NCBI GenBank assembly: GCA_902794475.1
Contig: CADBHR010000008.1
Location: 1 to 32,546 of the forward strand
Length of the DNA: 32,546 nucleotides
Direction: 5' to 3'
Source of the DNA: an uncultured Methanobrevibacter sp.
Lineage (GTDB): Archaea > Methanobacteriota > Methanobacteria > Methanobacteriales > Methanobacteriaceae
Shown here: positions 1-6,946 of the stretch, one piece after another
How positions within the stretch are numbered: position 1 is the stretch's first letter
Layout: each line of letters starts with the position of its first letter
Notes under the pieces: model-generated
The model's database searches: none
Told to the model about the DNA's origin: nothing
The model's input: the letters and a program-made list of their open reading frames with translations, nothing else
Position numbers and translations under genes: made by a program

Positions 1-1
1 A

Positions 2-979
2 ATAATTAACTGTAATTTTACAAACAATACTGCAAGATATAATGGTGGTGCAATTTACGGAGGAAGTGCAATTAACTGTATTTTTAATAATAACAAAGCC
101 GGTAATACTGGGGACAATACTTATAATGTTATTACTCCTAAATTGTTTTTAAATACTTCTAATTTCAGCTCTATTTATAATTACGGTGCTAAAATAATTG
201 CAACATTAACAACTGTCAAAGGAATTGAAATAACTAATGTAATAATTACACTCAGAGTTTATCAAAATAATGATATTATAAATACATATTCGTTAATTAG
301 TGGAGAATATTGTATGGTAAACTTTGACGTTGGTTTTTATAGGCTCGTATTTAGTGTTGAAAATCAGTCATATGATGTCGATTCCATAAATGCAACTTTG
401 ACAATCAGCAAGGATACTAGCAAATTGACTGCTTCAGCGGTCACTACTGCCTATAATGGTGGCAAATATTTGGTTACAAACTTAAAAGATAGTTCCGGAA
501 GGCCAATTAAAGGTGTTAAAATCACTATCAAACTTTCAAATGGCAAAACTTCAACTCAAATCACTGATAAAAATGGTCAGGTTAAGTTTTCAACCAACGG
601 TTTGGCTCCTAAAACATACACTGCAACAATAACATTTGCAGGAAACACTATCTATAAACAGTCAACTACAACCGCAAAAGTCACTGTCAAAAAAGCAACT
701 CCAAAACTAACTGCGGCCAAAAAGACATTCAAAAAATCAGTTAAAACCAAAAAATACACAGTAACACTAAAAGACAATAACGGCAAGGCAATGAAAAAGG
801 TTAAGCTCACCTTGAAGATAAAAGGCAAGACCTACAAGGCCAAGACCAACGTCAAAGGTAAAGCTGTCTTTAAGATCAAGAAGCTGACCAAGAAGGGCAC
901 TTTCAAGGCTAAAGTTAAGTTTGCGGGAAACACCTATTACAATGCTGTAACCAAAACAGTTAAAATTAAGATTAAGTAA
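2..979 (+). CDS. Adhesin-like protein, C-terminal part (5' end outside window)
   Basis: The frame is open from the first bases of the window, so the gene starts upstream; the first in-frame start-like codon is a TTG at 143, which has no ribosome site and is not a convincing start. The first ~35 residues carry Asn/Gly-rich beta-helix repeat signatures (NGGAIYGGSAINC type). They are followed by Ig-like/Big-type domains with repeated pattern KGVKITIKL...GKTSTQITDKNGQVKFS and FAGNTIY, then a very Lys-rich last domain (about 90 residues) ending in KIKIK. This architecture is typical of the large surface 'adhesin-like proteins' of Methanobrevibacter, where Lys-rich Ig-like domains are thought to lie against the pseudomurein wall; that role is inference. 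From about 780 codon use turns GC-richer (AAG, ACC, ATC) than the upstream part. Confidence 0.8.
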   Translation: MINCNFTNNTARYNGGAIYGGSAINCIFNNNKAGNTGDNTYNVITPKLFLNTSNFSSIYNYGAKIIATLTTVKGIEITNVIITLRVYQNNDIINTYSLISGEYCMVNFDVGFYRLVFSVENQSYDVDSINATLTISKDTSKLTASAVTTAYNGGKYLVTNLKDSSGRPIKGVKITIKLSNGKTSTQITDKNGQVKFSTNGLAPKTYTATITFAGNTIYKQSTTTAKVTVKKATPKLTAAKKTFKKSVKTKKYTVTLKDNNGKAMKKVKLTLKIKGKTYKAKTNVKGKAVFKIKKLTKKGTFKAKVKFAGNTYYNAVTKTVKIKIK

Positions 980-1013
980 TTGCTTCGCAGTTACTTACTT
1001 TTTTTCTTTTTTG
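974..1013 (+). terminator. Hairpin plus T-tract terminator after adhesin-like gene
   Basis: Arms AAGTAA..TGC (974-983) and GCA..TTACTT (987-996) enclose a TTC loop and are followed by an interrupted T run to 1013. The gene's TAA stop (977-979) lies inside the 5' arm. Confidence 0.6.
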
Positions 1014-1140
1014 CCCAATTTAACACCTATCATTATATTGAACCCAGCTTCGATATATTCGCCATTTCTTCGATTTAAATTTATTATATTAATCATTTCC
1101 TTCAGTAGATTAATCTGCCATTAGTCGGTCAAGACTTTTC

Positions 1141-1206
1141 GCAAGTTCGTGTGTACGAGGTTCGGAAATTATGGTCGGAATTTTTATATACATATGATTG
1201 ACACAA
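1141..1206 (+). promoter_or_regulatory. Duplicated promoter block, copy A, with palindrome and TATA box
   Basis: This 66-nt stretch matches 6050-6115 at 58 of 66 positions. It contains an imperfect palindrome AAGTTCGT-GTGT-ACGAGGTT (1143-1162), the conserved string GGTCGGAATT-like spacer, and a strong archaeal TATA box TTTATATA (1183-1190) followed by CATATGATTGACACAA. Expected transcription start is near 1212, giving a leader of roughly 35 nt before the ATG at 1249. The remaining 1014-1140 is AT-rich with no gene that I can see. Confidence 0.7.
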
Positions 1207-1248
1207 TATTAATTATAATTTAAAACAAGATAGGTAGGATTTGAGTGT

Positions 1249-1857
1249 ATGGAAAACAGAAATATTATCATAATTTTAGTTGCAATAGTTATCGTTCTTG
1301 CAGTTGTTGCAGGAGCAATGTTTTTACAATCATCCAATGCAAAAGAACCTACAAAAATTAAAATTACAAGTGATAAAGAACAGTACGAAAAGGACAGTAA
1401 ACTGTCAATTGAACTGAAAGATTTAAACAAGACTCCAATATCAAAGGAGATAGTTAATGTCACAATCACTGACAAGAAAGGTAAAGTGGTTGTTGATGAT
1501 GTCGTTAAAACCAATTCCAAAGGTAAGGCAAAGCTTGATTTGAAATTGAAGAAAGGAAAATACACAGTCAATGTCACTTATGGTGGAAATGAAAACTACA
1601 CAGGAAACAACACCACACAAAAGTTAACAATTAAAGAAAAAGAAAAAGTTGCAGAGAGACAATATTCTTCAGCTTCCACTTCAGGTGCCACCTATGTTGA
1701 AAGAACGGAAGGGAATATTAAATATGGTTATAAAGATGGAAGATATGGTTTTTGGACTCCAACTGGAATGTTTCATGAGGATAAAAGTCGTGCGTTAAGC
1801 GGACAGGATTCACCTGAACCATTTATGGAAGATGGGTCATTTTATGATCAGATTTAA
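1249..1857 (+). CDS. Membrane-anchored protein with one Ig-like domain
   Basis: A 202-residue protein. Residues 5-25 form an N-terminal hydrophobic helix (signal anchor), followed by Ser/Asn/Ala and then an Ig-like domain (about residues 35-130) with ITSDKEQYEKDSKLSIELKD, TNSKGKAKLDLKLKKGKYTVNVTY and GGNENYTGN signatures related to those of the upstream adhesin-like gene. A Ser/Thr-rich linker leads to a C-terminal segment of about 60 residues rich in Tyr and Gly (KYGYKDGRYGFWTPTGMF), ending in acidic residues. It is probably exported, membrane-tethered and facing the cell wall; function is unknown. Transcription is from the duplicated promoter block at 1141-1206 and is probably monocistronic, since a strong terminator follows. 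The start ATG is preceded by GGATTTGAGTGT, a weak ribosome site. Confidence 0.75.
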   Translation: MENRNIIIILVAIVIVLAVVAGAMFLQSSNAKEPTKIKITSDKEQYEKDSKLSIELKDLNKTPISKEIVNVTITDKKGKVVVDDVVKTNSKGKAKLDLKLKKGKYTVNVTYGGNENYTGNNTTQKLTIKEKEKVAERQYSSASTSGATYVERTEGNIKYGYKDGRYGFWTPTGMFHEDKSRALSGQDSPEPFMEDGSFYDQI

Positions 1858-1898
1858 TTGGAATTTTAACTGAATGCTCCAAACTATAAATAATATGA

Positions 1899-1929
1899 TG
1901 TAGGTGCAACTTCCACCTACAACTTTTTT
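1899..1929 (+). terminator. Perfect hairpin plus T-tract terminator
   Basis: Arms TGTAGGTG (1899-1906) and CACCTACA (1914-1921) pair perfectly around a 7-nt loop and are followed by a T run from 1924. It lies about 40 nt past the stop of the Ig-like protein gene. Confidence 0.75.
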
Positions 1930-2201
1930 CTTTTTATATCCTGGCCTTAGACCATTCCATTACTTCCTGTCTTCCTGCACCAGTTCCTGAATCCTATTTT
2001 AATCATGGCTTAGCTGGCCAGCTCGGCCAAGGCATATTAAACTTCACGTATATATGCAACTGCATGAATTGGACAAGTTTTAATGTCATTGGCAGCGGAG
2101 GAAGGGTATAGCTGCGGGCCTTAGACCATTCCCTTCCGAAAGAAGTATTGCAAGCCGCCAACATGTAAAGAAATTCTAAAAATATATTTAATTAATAGTA
2201 G
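1930..2201. repeat. Non-coding spacer with direct repeat and diverged copy of 5960-6050 spacer
   Basis: No credible gene. The 16-mer GGCCTTAGACCATTCC occurs twice in direct orientation, at 1943-1958 and 2117-2132. The stretch 1955-2025 (TACTTCCTG, AATCCT, GGCCAG..CGGCC) resembles 5965-6038 upstream of the zinc-ribbon gene in the same order, so the spacers of this region seem to descend from a common sequence. Base composition is higher in GC than other spacers here. Confidence 0.5.
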
Positions 2202-2233
2202 TTATATAAATGATATTAACGGTGGTGTTTGCA

Positions 2234-2524
2234 ATGGGTTTCTTGGATAAGGTTAAAAAGGCTTTAGGGTCTAAAAAGGAAGATGTTGAATCTCAAAATA
2301 GTGTAAATGATGAAGTAATTGATGAACCAACATTTACAGAAAGCGTTGAAAATGATAATGGAAATTTTAATGATGATGAAGAGATTCAATCAAGTGATTC
2401 GGAAGAAACTCCTGCAAATGATGAAATAAGTGAAAAACCAACACCAACTGAAAAAATTAGAAACTTCAAATATTTGGATGATTTAATTCACAGTGGTGCA
2501 AAAGGGAAATGGACATACTATTGA
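2234..2524 (+). pseudogene. 5' fragment of the broken beta-helix repeat gene
   Basis: The start at ATG 2234 is preferred because GGTGGTG (2221-2227) sits 6 nt before it; an in-frame ATG at 2210 overlaps a TATA-like TTATATAA. The product begins MGFLDKVKKALGSKKEDVES (amphipathic, no signal peptide), then runs through about 60 very acidic, Ser/Thr/Pro-containing residues to RNFKYLDDLIHSGAK. The last part matches the module that opens the second half of the following frame (FGYLDKKIHESNTKE, near 4500), but here the frame is lost at about 2500 and ends in TGA. About 34 residues that should link IHSGAK to NGHTID are missing. It is therefore the N-terminus of the gene that continues at 2493, separated by a frame-shifting deletion. 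Confidence 0.75.
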
Positions 2525-5500
2525 TGCTAAAGGAAAAACAAGAATGTTTTACTGCACAGGAAAAAACATTACTATAAAAAATATCACATTAAAAAACGGA
2601 TACGCGGAATTTTTTGGTGGAGCAATATACAACAGCGGTAGTCTAACAATAACCGAATCCCCATTAACAGAAAACACCTCAAAGTTTGGAGGAGCAATAT
2701 ACAACAGCGGTAGTCTAACAATAACCGAATCCCCATTAACAGAAAACACCGCAGAAGAAAATGGCGGAGCAATATGCAACGATGAGGGCGAGTTAACAAT
2801 CACTGAGTCCACACTCAACAACAACACCGCAGAAGAAAATGGGGGAGCAATGCACAACGAGAGTGGTAAGTTAACAATAACCAAATCTGTACTCAACAAT
2901 AACACCGCAAAGTTTTGTGGAGCAATATTCAACAATAAGGGTGAGTTAACAATAACCGAATCCACACTCAACAATAACATTGCACAATATGATGGTGGAG
3001 CAATATTCAACAATAAGGGTGAGTTAACAATAACCAAATCCGTACTCAACAATAACACCGCAAAAAGAGATGGTGGGACAATATACAACAGTGAAGGTGA
3101 ATTAACAATAACAGAATCCACACTAAAAGAAAACACCTCACAAAAATCCGGTGCAGTAATATACAACAGTGAAGGCGAATTAACAATAACAGAATCCACA
3201 CTAAAGGAAAACACCGCACAATATGATGGTGGAGCAATATACAACAATGATGGAAAGTTAAGAATAACTAAGTCAACACTCTACAACAACATCGCGAAAG
3301 GAATATATGATTCTAATGGTGGAGCAATATACAACAGTGGTAGTTTAGCAATCACAGAATCCACACTAAAAGAAAACATCACAAAGGATAATGGTGGAGC
3401 AATATACAACAGTGGTAGTTTAACAATCACTGAATCCACATTAACAGGAAACACCGCAGAAAGGGAAGGTGGAGCAATAGACAACGATGATGGAAAGTTA
3501 AGAATAACAGAATCCACACTCAACAACAACACCTCAAAAGGAAATGGTGGAGCAATAGACAGCAGCAGCGATTATGAGTTAACAATAACCAAATCCACAT
3601 TAACAGGGAACACCGCAGAAAGGGGAGGTGGAGCAATACACAACAGCAGGGGCGAGTTAAGAATAACAGAATCCACACTCAACAACAACACCGCACAATG
3701 GAGCGGCGGAGCAATACACAACAGTGGTGAGATAACAATGGTTGAATCTGCACTAACAGGAAACACCGCGAAAATGGATGGTGGAGCAATAGACAACAGT
3801 AGGGGTGAGTTAAGAATAACAGAATCCACACTCAACAATAACACCGTAGAAGGAAATGGTGGAGCAATAGTCAACAGCAGCGATGGTGAGTTAAGAATAA
3901 CAGAATCCACACTCAACAACAATGCCGCAGAAGGAAATGGTGGAGCAATATACAACAGCAAGGGCGAGTTAACAATAAAAGAATCCGCACTCAACAATAA
4001 CACCGCACAAAAAGATGGTGGAGCAATAAAGAATAGTGAAGGTAATTTCAAGATTTTTAATTGTGAATTTTCAAGTAATACGTCTCCAAATAATATTATT
4101 TTAAATAATGATTCTTTACAAATCCATAATGCCATTTTTAAGGACAATCAATCAAAATACATTGTATTGAATAATGGTGATTGGGCCAATTCAGGTATTT
4201 TCAATGGAGAATTTAGCGAAAATAATATTGAAGAGTCCGTACTATGCAATACTGGAAGATTCTGCAGTGTAGACAAAACAGTACTTCAAAATAATATTTC
4301 AGACAATACAATGAATATCATAAATAAAAGTGAAATGACATTAATCCGCCCTAAAATAAAAGATAAAGGAAAAAGCATACTAAATCAAAGTTACATACTC
4401 CTAAGAAAATCACCAGCGGAACTTCAAAACAAAATATATGGAGAAGGTACAGTTGAAACTACTGAAAATAGGATTCCTCAAGGAGAAAATTTTGATTTTG
4501 GATATCTAGATAAAAAGATCCATGAAAGCAACACTAAAGAAATAATATTAGGTCACGACATAACCTTTGAAAATTACGAAAGAGATTTTTATGAAGGCGG
4601 AATAGAACTAGATATAAATGATTTAATTATAAATGGTAATGGACACACAATTGATGGAACTGATAAATCACGAATCTTCATCATAACAGGAAAAAATATC
4701 ACACTAAAGAATATCATATTTAAAAACGGACACTCACACAAAAATTATGAAAACCCCTTAAATAACAATGGGGGAGCAATCAAGATTAACTATAATGCAA
4801 ATATAACTATAGAAAATTGTGATTTCATAAATAATTCTTCAGAAAAAGACGGCGGAGCAATAAATAATCATGGTAGTTTAACAATCACCAGTTCCACACT
4901 AAAAGAAAACACCGCAGAAAAAAATGGTGGAGCAATACACAACAGCGGCAATGGTGAGTTAACAATAACAGAATCCATATTCACAGAAAACACCACACAA
5001 CATAATGGTGGAGCAATACACAACAGTGCTAGTTTAACAATCACCAGTTCCACACTAAAAGAAAACACCGCAGAAAAAAATGGTGGAGCAATACACAACA
5101 GCAGTGATGGTGAGTTAACAATAACAGAATCCATATTCACGGAAAACACCACACAACATAATGGTGGAGCAATACACAACAGGGGTAGTTTAACAATCAC
5201 TGACTCCAAACTCAACAACAACACAACGAAAGCATATAATTCTAATGGTGGGGCAATACACAACGAGAGAGGTAAGTTAACAATCACCAGTTCCACACTA
5301 AAAGAAAACACCACACAATATGATGGTGGAGCAATATATAATAATTATGGTGAGTTAACAATCATTGAGTCCACACTCAACAACAACACCTCACATAATG
5401 GTGGGGCAATACACAACAGTAGTAGATTAATAATCGCCAGTTCCACACTAACCGGAAACGCAACAAAAGGGATATTTAGTGAGGGTGGAGCAATACACAA

Positions 5501-5891
5501 CAGCTTTAATGGTGTATTAACAATAACAGAATCCTCATTAACAGGAAACACCGCAGAAGACCATGGAGGAGCAATATACAACAGGGGCAGTTTAACAATA
5601 ACAGAGTCCACACTCAACAACAACACCGCACAATGGAGCGGCGGAGCAATACACAACAGTGGCGAGATAACAATAACTGAATCCACATTAACAGGAAACG
5701 CTGCAAAAGGGTTTGGCGGGGCTGTACGTAACAATGGAGAGTTAACAATTGCCGAATCCACATTAACAGGAAACACCTCACAAGGACAGGGTGGAGCAAT
5801 ACACTTAAGTAAATTTACAAAAAAATATGAATTAAACGACTGCACTTTCAAAGACAATAAACCTGATGATGTCTATGAAGAAAAAGATTAA
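2493..5891 (+). CDS. Large Chlamydia-Pmp-like beta-helix repeat protein, frame-shifted from its N-terminus
   Basis: The open frame of 1132 residues starts only at a GTG (2493) directly after an in-frame stop; real translation probably began at 2234 before the break. The protein has about 33 tandem repeats of roughly 24-27 residues with the pattern GGAI-x-N-(S/N)-G-x-LTITES-x-L-x-x-NTA, i.e. GGAI plus LxxN signatures like those of chlamydial polymorphic outer membrane protein repeats, predicted to form a right-handed beta-helix. About 19 repeats form one half; a linker (residues about 520-770) containing YLDKKIH..NGNGHTIDG..GKNITLKNI precedes about 14 more, so the whole protein is an internal duplication of linker plus helix. 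No transmembrane segment or sortase-like tail is visible. It is usually labelled adhesin-like; with no signal peptide on the joined N-terminus, export is uncertain. Confidence 0.75.
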   Translation: MVQKGNGHTIDAKGKTRMFYCTGKNITIKNITLKNGYAEFFGGAIYNSGSLTITESPLTENTSKFGGAIYNSGSLTITESPLTENTAEENGGAICNDEGELTITESTLNNNTAEENGGAMHNESGKLTITKSVLNNNTAKFCGAIFNNKGELTITESTLNNNIAQYDGGAIFNNKGELTITKSVLNNNTAKRDGGTIYNSEGELTITESTLKENTSQKSGAVIYNSEGELTITESTLKENTAQYDGGAIYNNDGKLRITKSTLYNNIAKGIYDSNGGAIYNSGSLAITESTLKENITKDNGGAIYNSGSLTITESTLTGNTAEREGGAIDNDDGKLRITESTLNNNTSKGNGGAIDSSSDYELTITKSTLTGNTAERGGGAIHNSRGELRITESTLNNNTAQWSGGAIHNSGEITMVESALTGNTAKMDGGAIDNSRGELRITESTLNNNTVEGNGGAIVNSSDGELRITESTLNNNAAEGNGGAIYNSKGELTIKESALNNNTAQKDGGAIKNSEGNFKIFNCEFSSNTSPNNIILNNDSLQIHNAIFKDNQSKYIVLNNGDWANSGIFNGEFSENNIEESVLCNTGRFCSVDKTVLQNNISDNTMNIINKSEMTLIRPKIKDKGKSILNQSYILLRKSPAELQNKIYGEGTVETTENRIPQGENFDFGYLDKKIHESNTKEIILGHDITFENYERDFYEGGIELDINDLIINGNGHTIDGTDKSRIFIITGKNITLKNIIFKNGHSHKNYENPLNNNGGAIKINYNANITIENCDFINNSSEKDGGAINNHGSLTITSSTLKENTAEKNGGAIHNSGNGELTITESIFTENTTQHNGGAIHNSASLTITSSTLKENTAEKNGGAIHNSSDGELTITESIFTENTTQHNGGAIHNRGSLTITDSKLNNNTTKAYNSNGGAIHNERGKLTITSSTLKENTTQYDGGAIYNNYGELTIIESTLNNNTSHNGGAIHNSSRLIIASSTLTGNATKGIFSEGGAIHNSFNGVLTITESSLTGNTAEDHGGAIYNRGSLTITESTLNNNTAQWSGGAIHNSGEITITESTLTGNAAKGFGGAVRNNGELTIAESTLTGNTSQGQGGAIHLSKFTKKYELNDCTFKDNKPDDVYEEKD
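2619..2750 (+). repeat. Exact 60-nt tandem repeat, 72-nt period, within repeat gene
   Basis: The 60 nt at 2619-2678 recur without change at 2691-2750. The period of 72 nt equals one 24-residue beta-helix turn, so unequal exchange here would add or remove a turn without changing frame. Confidence 0.85.
4875..5186 (+). repeat. 156-bp near-identical tandem duplication within repeat gene
   Basis: Positions 4875-5030 and 5031-5186 are nearly identical (a handful of differences). The unit is 52 codons, i.e. two beta-helix turns, and the duplication keeps the frame. The next AGTTTAACAATCAC begins exactly one period later at 5187 and then diverges. Confidence 0.85.
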
Positions 5892-6049
5892 TTTCATTCA
5901 TACTTTCGGCATTTCTTTCCTGACCTCTGAAATCATGTCATTTACTTCAATGTTCCCTCCATAATTCCGATACTTCCTGCTTGCCTGCCTTCTTAAATCC
6001 TGCCTTTCCTGCAGATTCTCCTGTGGCCAGTACGGCCGAACTGCTTTTT

Positions 6050-6115
6050 GCAACTTCGTGTGTATGAAGTTCTGGAATTTGGGTCGGAATTGTTATATAC
6101 ATATGATTGACACAA
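6050..6115 (+). promoter_or_regulatory. Duplicated promoter block, copy B, with palindrome and TATA box
   Basis: This is the second copy of the block at 1141-1206 (58/66 identical). The palindrome here is AACTTCGT-GTGT-ATGAAGTT (6052-6071), better paired than in copy A. The TATA box TTATATAC (6093-6100) and the following CATATGATTGACACAA are retained. Expected start is near 6122, so the leader before ATG 6136 is only about 14 nt. The spacer 5892-6049 upstream has no gene and resembles 1955-2025. Confidence 0.7.
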
Positions 6116-6135
6116 ATTAAAACAAGGTGATAACT

Positions 6136-6252
6136 ATGATAACTTGTGATGTTTGCGGCCACTTGAATGACCCTTCCGCAGCAATATGTGAAAACTGCGG
6201 ATCAGACTTATCAGACAGTCCTGACTGGGGATATAACTACTATGATGAATAG
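6136..6252 (+). CDS. 38-residue zinc-ribbon protein
   Basis: A complete tiny frame starts at ATG 6136 after the ribosome site AAGGTGAT and ends at TAG 6250-6252. It encodes two CxxC knuckles, C4-DV-C7-G and C20-EN-C23-G, spaced by 12 residues: the double zinc-ribbon pattern (CxxCG...CxxCG) common in small archaeal proteins. The tail is acidic and aromatic (DWGYNYYDE). Its own copy of the duplicated promoter block lies directly upstream. The GIY-YIG gene follows 18 nt downstream, probably on the same transcript. A nucleic-acid or protein-adaptor role is likely for such a minimal ribbon, but nothing in the sequence names a partner. Confidence 0.75.
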   Translation: MITCDVCGHLNDPSAAICENCGSDLSDSPDWGYNYYDE

Positions 6253-6270
6253 AGTATTTGTGTTGATGTT

Positions 6271-6540
6271 ATGCCTGATAAAGGAGTATTTATTATAAGA
6301 AATAAAATATCTAAAAGAGTTTATGTTGGCAGTTCAGATGATAATGTAGATGAACTTCTAAGGAGTTATTGGCAAAAGTTAAAGAAAGGAACTTTTCGTA
6401 ATGCTGAATTACAAGATGATTTTACTAAATTTGGAGCAGATAATTTTGAAAAAAAGATAGTCAACAGGACATTTAAACACGAAAGTGAAGTTCAGAAATA
6501 TCAATTACAATTGAAGAAAAAATACAAAATGAATTTTTAG
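6271..6540 (+). CDS. Stand-alone GIY-YIG nuclease domain protein
   Basis: Eighty-nine residues that amount to a single GIY-YIG module. The GIY/YIG pair is degenerate, GVF (residues 5-7) and YVG (18-20) in the context GVFIIRNKISKRVYVGSSDD. A helix LLRSYWQKLKKGTFRNAELQ supplies the Arg and Asn positions typical of the family, and DNFEKKIV near residue 70 supplies the candidate metal-binding Glu. There is no additional DNA-binding domain, unlike phage homing endonucleases or UvrC. The spacing downstream of the zinc-ribbon gene is short, so the two could act together, the ribbon providing DNA or RNA contact. No clear ribosome site precedes the ATG. Possible roles are a homing-type or restriction-like nuclease; function is unproven. 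Confidence 0.65.
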   Translation: MPDKGVFIIRNKISKRVYVGSSDDNVDELLRSYWQKLKKGTFRNAELQDDFTKFGADNFEKKIVNRTFKHESEVQKYQLQLKKKYKMNF

Positions 6541-6568
6541 ATCAACACTGAAATCTTTTAGTTTCGGA

Positions 6569-6617
6569 TTAGATTATTTTAATGATATTATAATTTTTAA
6601 TAATCTAATTTTTTCTT
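6569..6617 (+). terminator. 10-bp hairpin plus T-tract terminator
   Basis: Arms TTAGATTATT (6569-6578) and AATAATCTAA (6599-6608) are perfectly complementary and followed by T6CTT. It ends the zinc-ribbon/GIY-YIG unit. The rest of 6541-6739 is AT-rich and holds the L40e promoter (TATA-like CTTTAAATA near 6641). Confidence 0.65.
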
Positions 6618-6739
6618 AATTTAACTCATTTTAACTAAACCTTTAAATACTATTAAATCAAAATAATTAATTAATAGTTATGTATAGCATAACAATTTAG
6701 TTTTATTCAATTTTCACGATTATTAAGGAGGAGTTATTA

Positions 6740-6867
6740 ATGGCAAGATTTGAAGAAGCAGAAAACAGAATGTTCAATGTTAAAATCTGCTTAAAATGTA
6801 ATGCTCGTCTTGTAGAAAATGCGGTTACAAAGGTTTAAGATTCAAAGCAAAAGAACAAAGAGGATAA
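6740..6867 (+). pseudogene. rpl40e: Ribosomal protein L40e, frame broken by a ~19-nt deletion
   Basis: A strong ribosome site AAGGAGG (6725-6731) leads ATG 6740 and a product starting [20 protein letters not shown], the recognisable N-terminus of archaeal/eukaryal L40e, a zinc-ribbon protein of the large ribosomal subunit of about 48-50 residues. After NAR the frame runs into a stop at 6836-6838. In the +1-shifted frame the expected second half follows: [18 protein letters not shown] then TAA at 6865-6867. The segment expected between NAR and CRKC (about NPAxATT) is lacking, equal to about 19 nt. As written, the second zinc knuckle cannot be translated. Since L40e is normally single copy and conserved, a sequence error or a second intact copy elsewhere is more likely than true loss. 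Confidence 0.85.
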
Positions 6868-6946
6868 ACATATTCTCTTTTATTTTTACTATTTTTTTCT
6901 AAAACATTAAATATTATTTTATACAAAACTATTTTTAGGTATTCTT

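Noticed and set aside
2480-2524. Programmed frameshift or intron as explanation of the broken frames (repeat gene, L40e, metE)
   Set aside because: In each case bases are missing rather than inserted, and there is no slippery site or splice motif; a deletion explains all three.
2619-5800. Regularly spaced repeats resembling a CRISPR array
   Set aside because: The repeats are degenerate, in frame, lack unique spacers and encode a beta-helix protein; no cas genes are nearby.
2549-5857. Several long open frames on the minus strand opposite the repeat gene (up to 232 residues, themselves repetitive)
   Set aside because: They are mirror frames of the tandem repeats on the plus strand; they have no ribosome sites or promoters, and their repeats follow directly from the GGAI/LTITES codons.
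5947-6162. Minus-strand 71-residue frame overlapping the zinc-ribbon gene
   Set aside because: It runs through the duplicated promoter block and the start of the zinc ribbon, and resembles no protein; the plus-strand reading has promoter, ribosome site and CxxC motifs.
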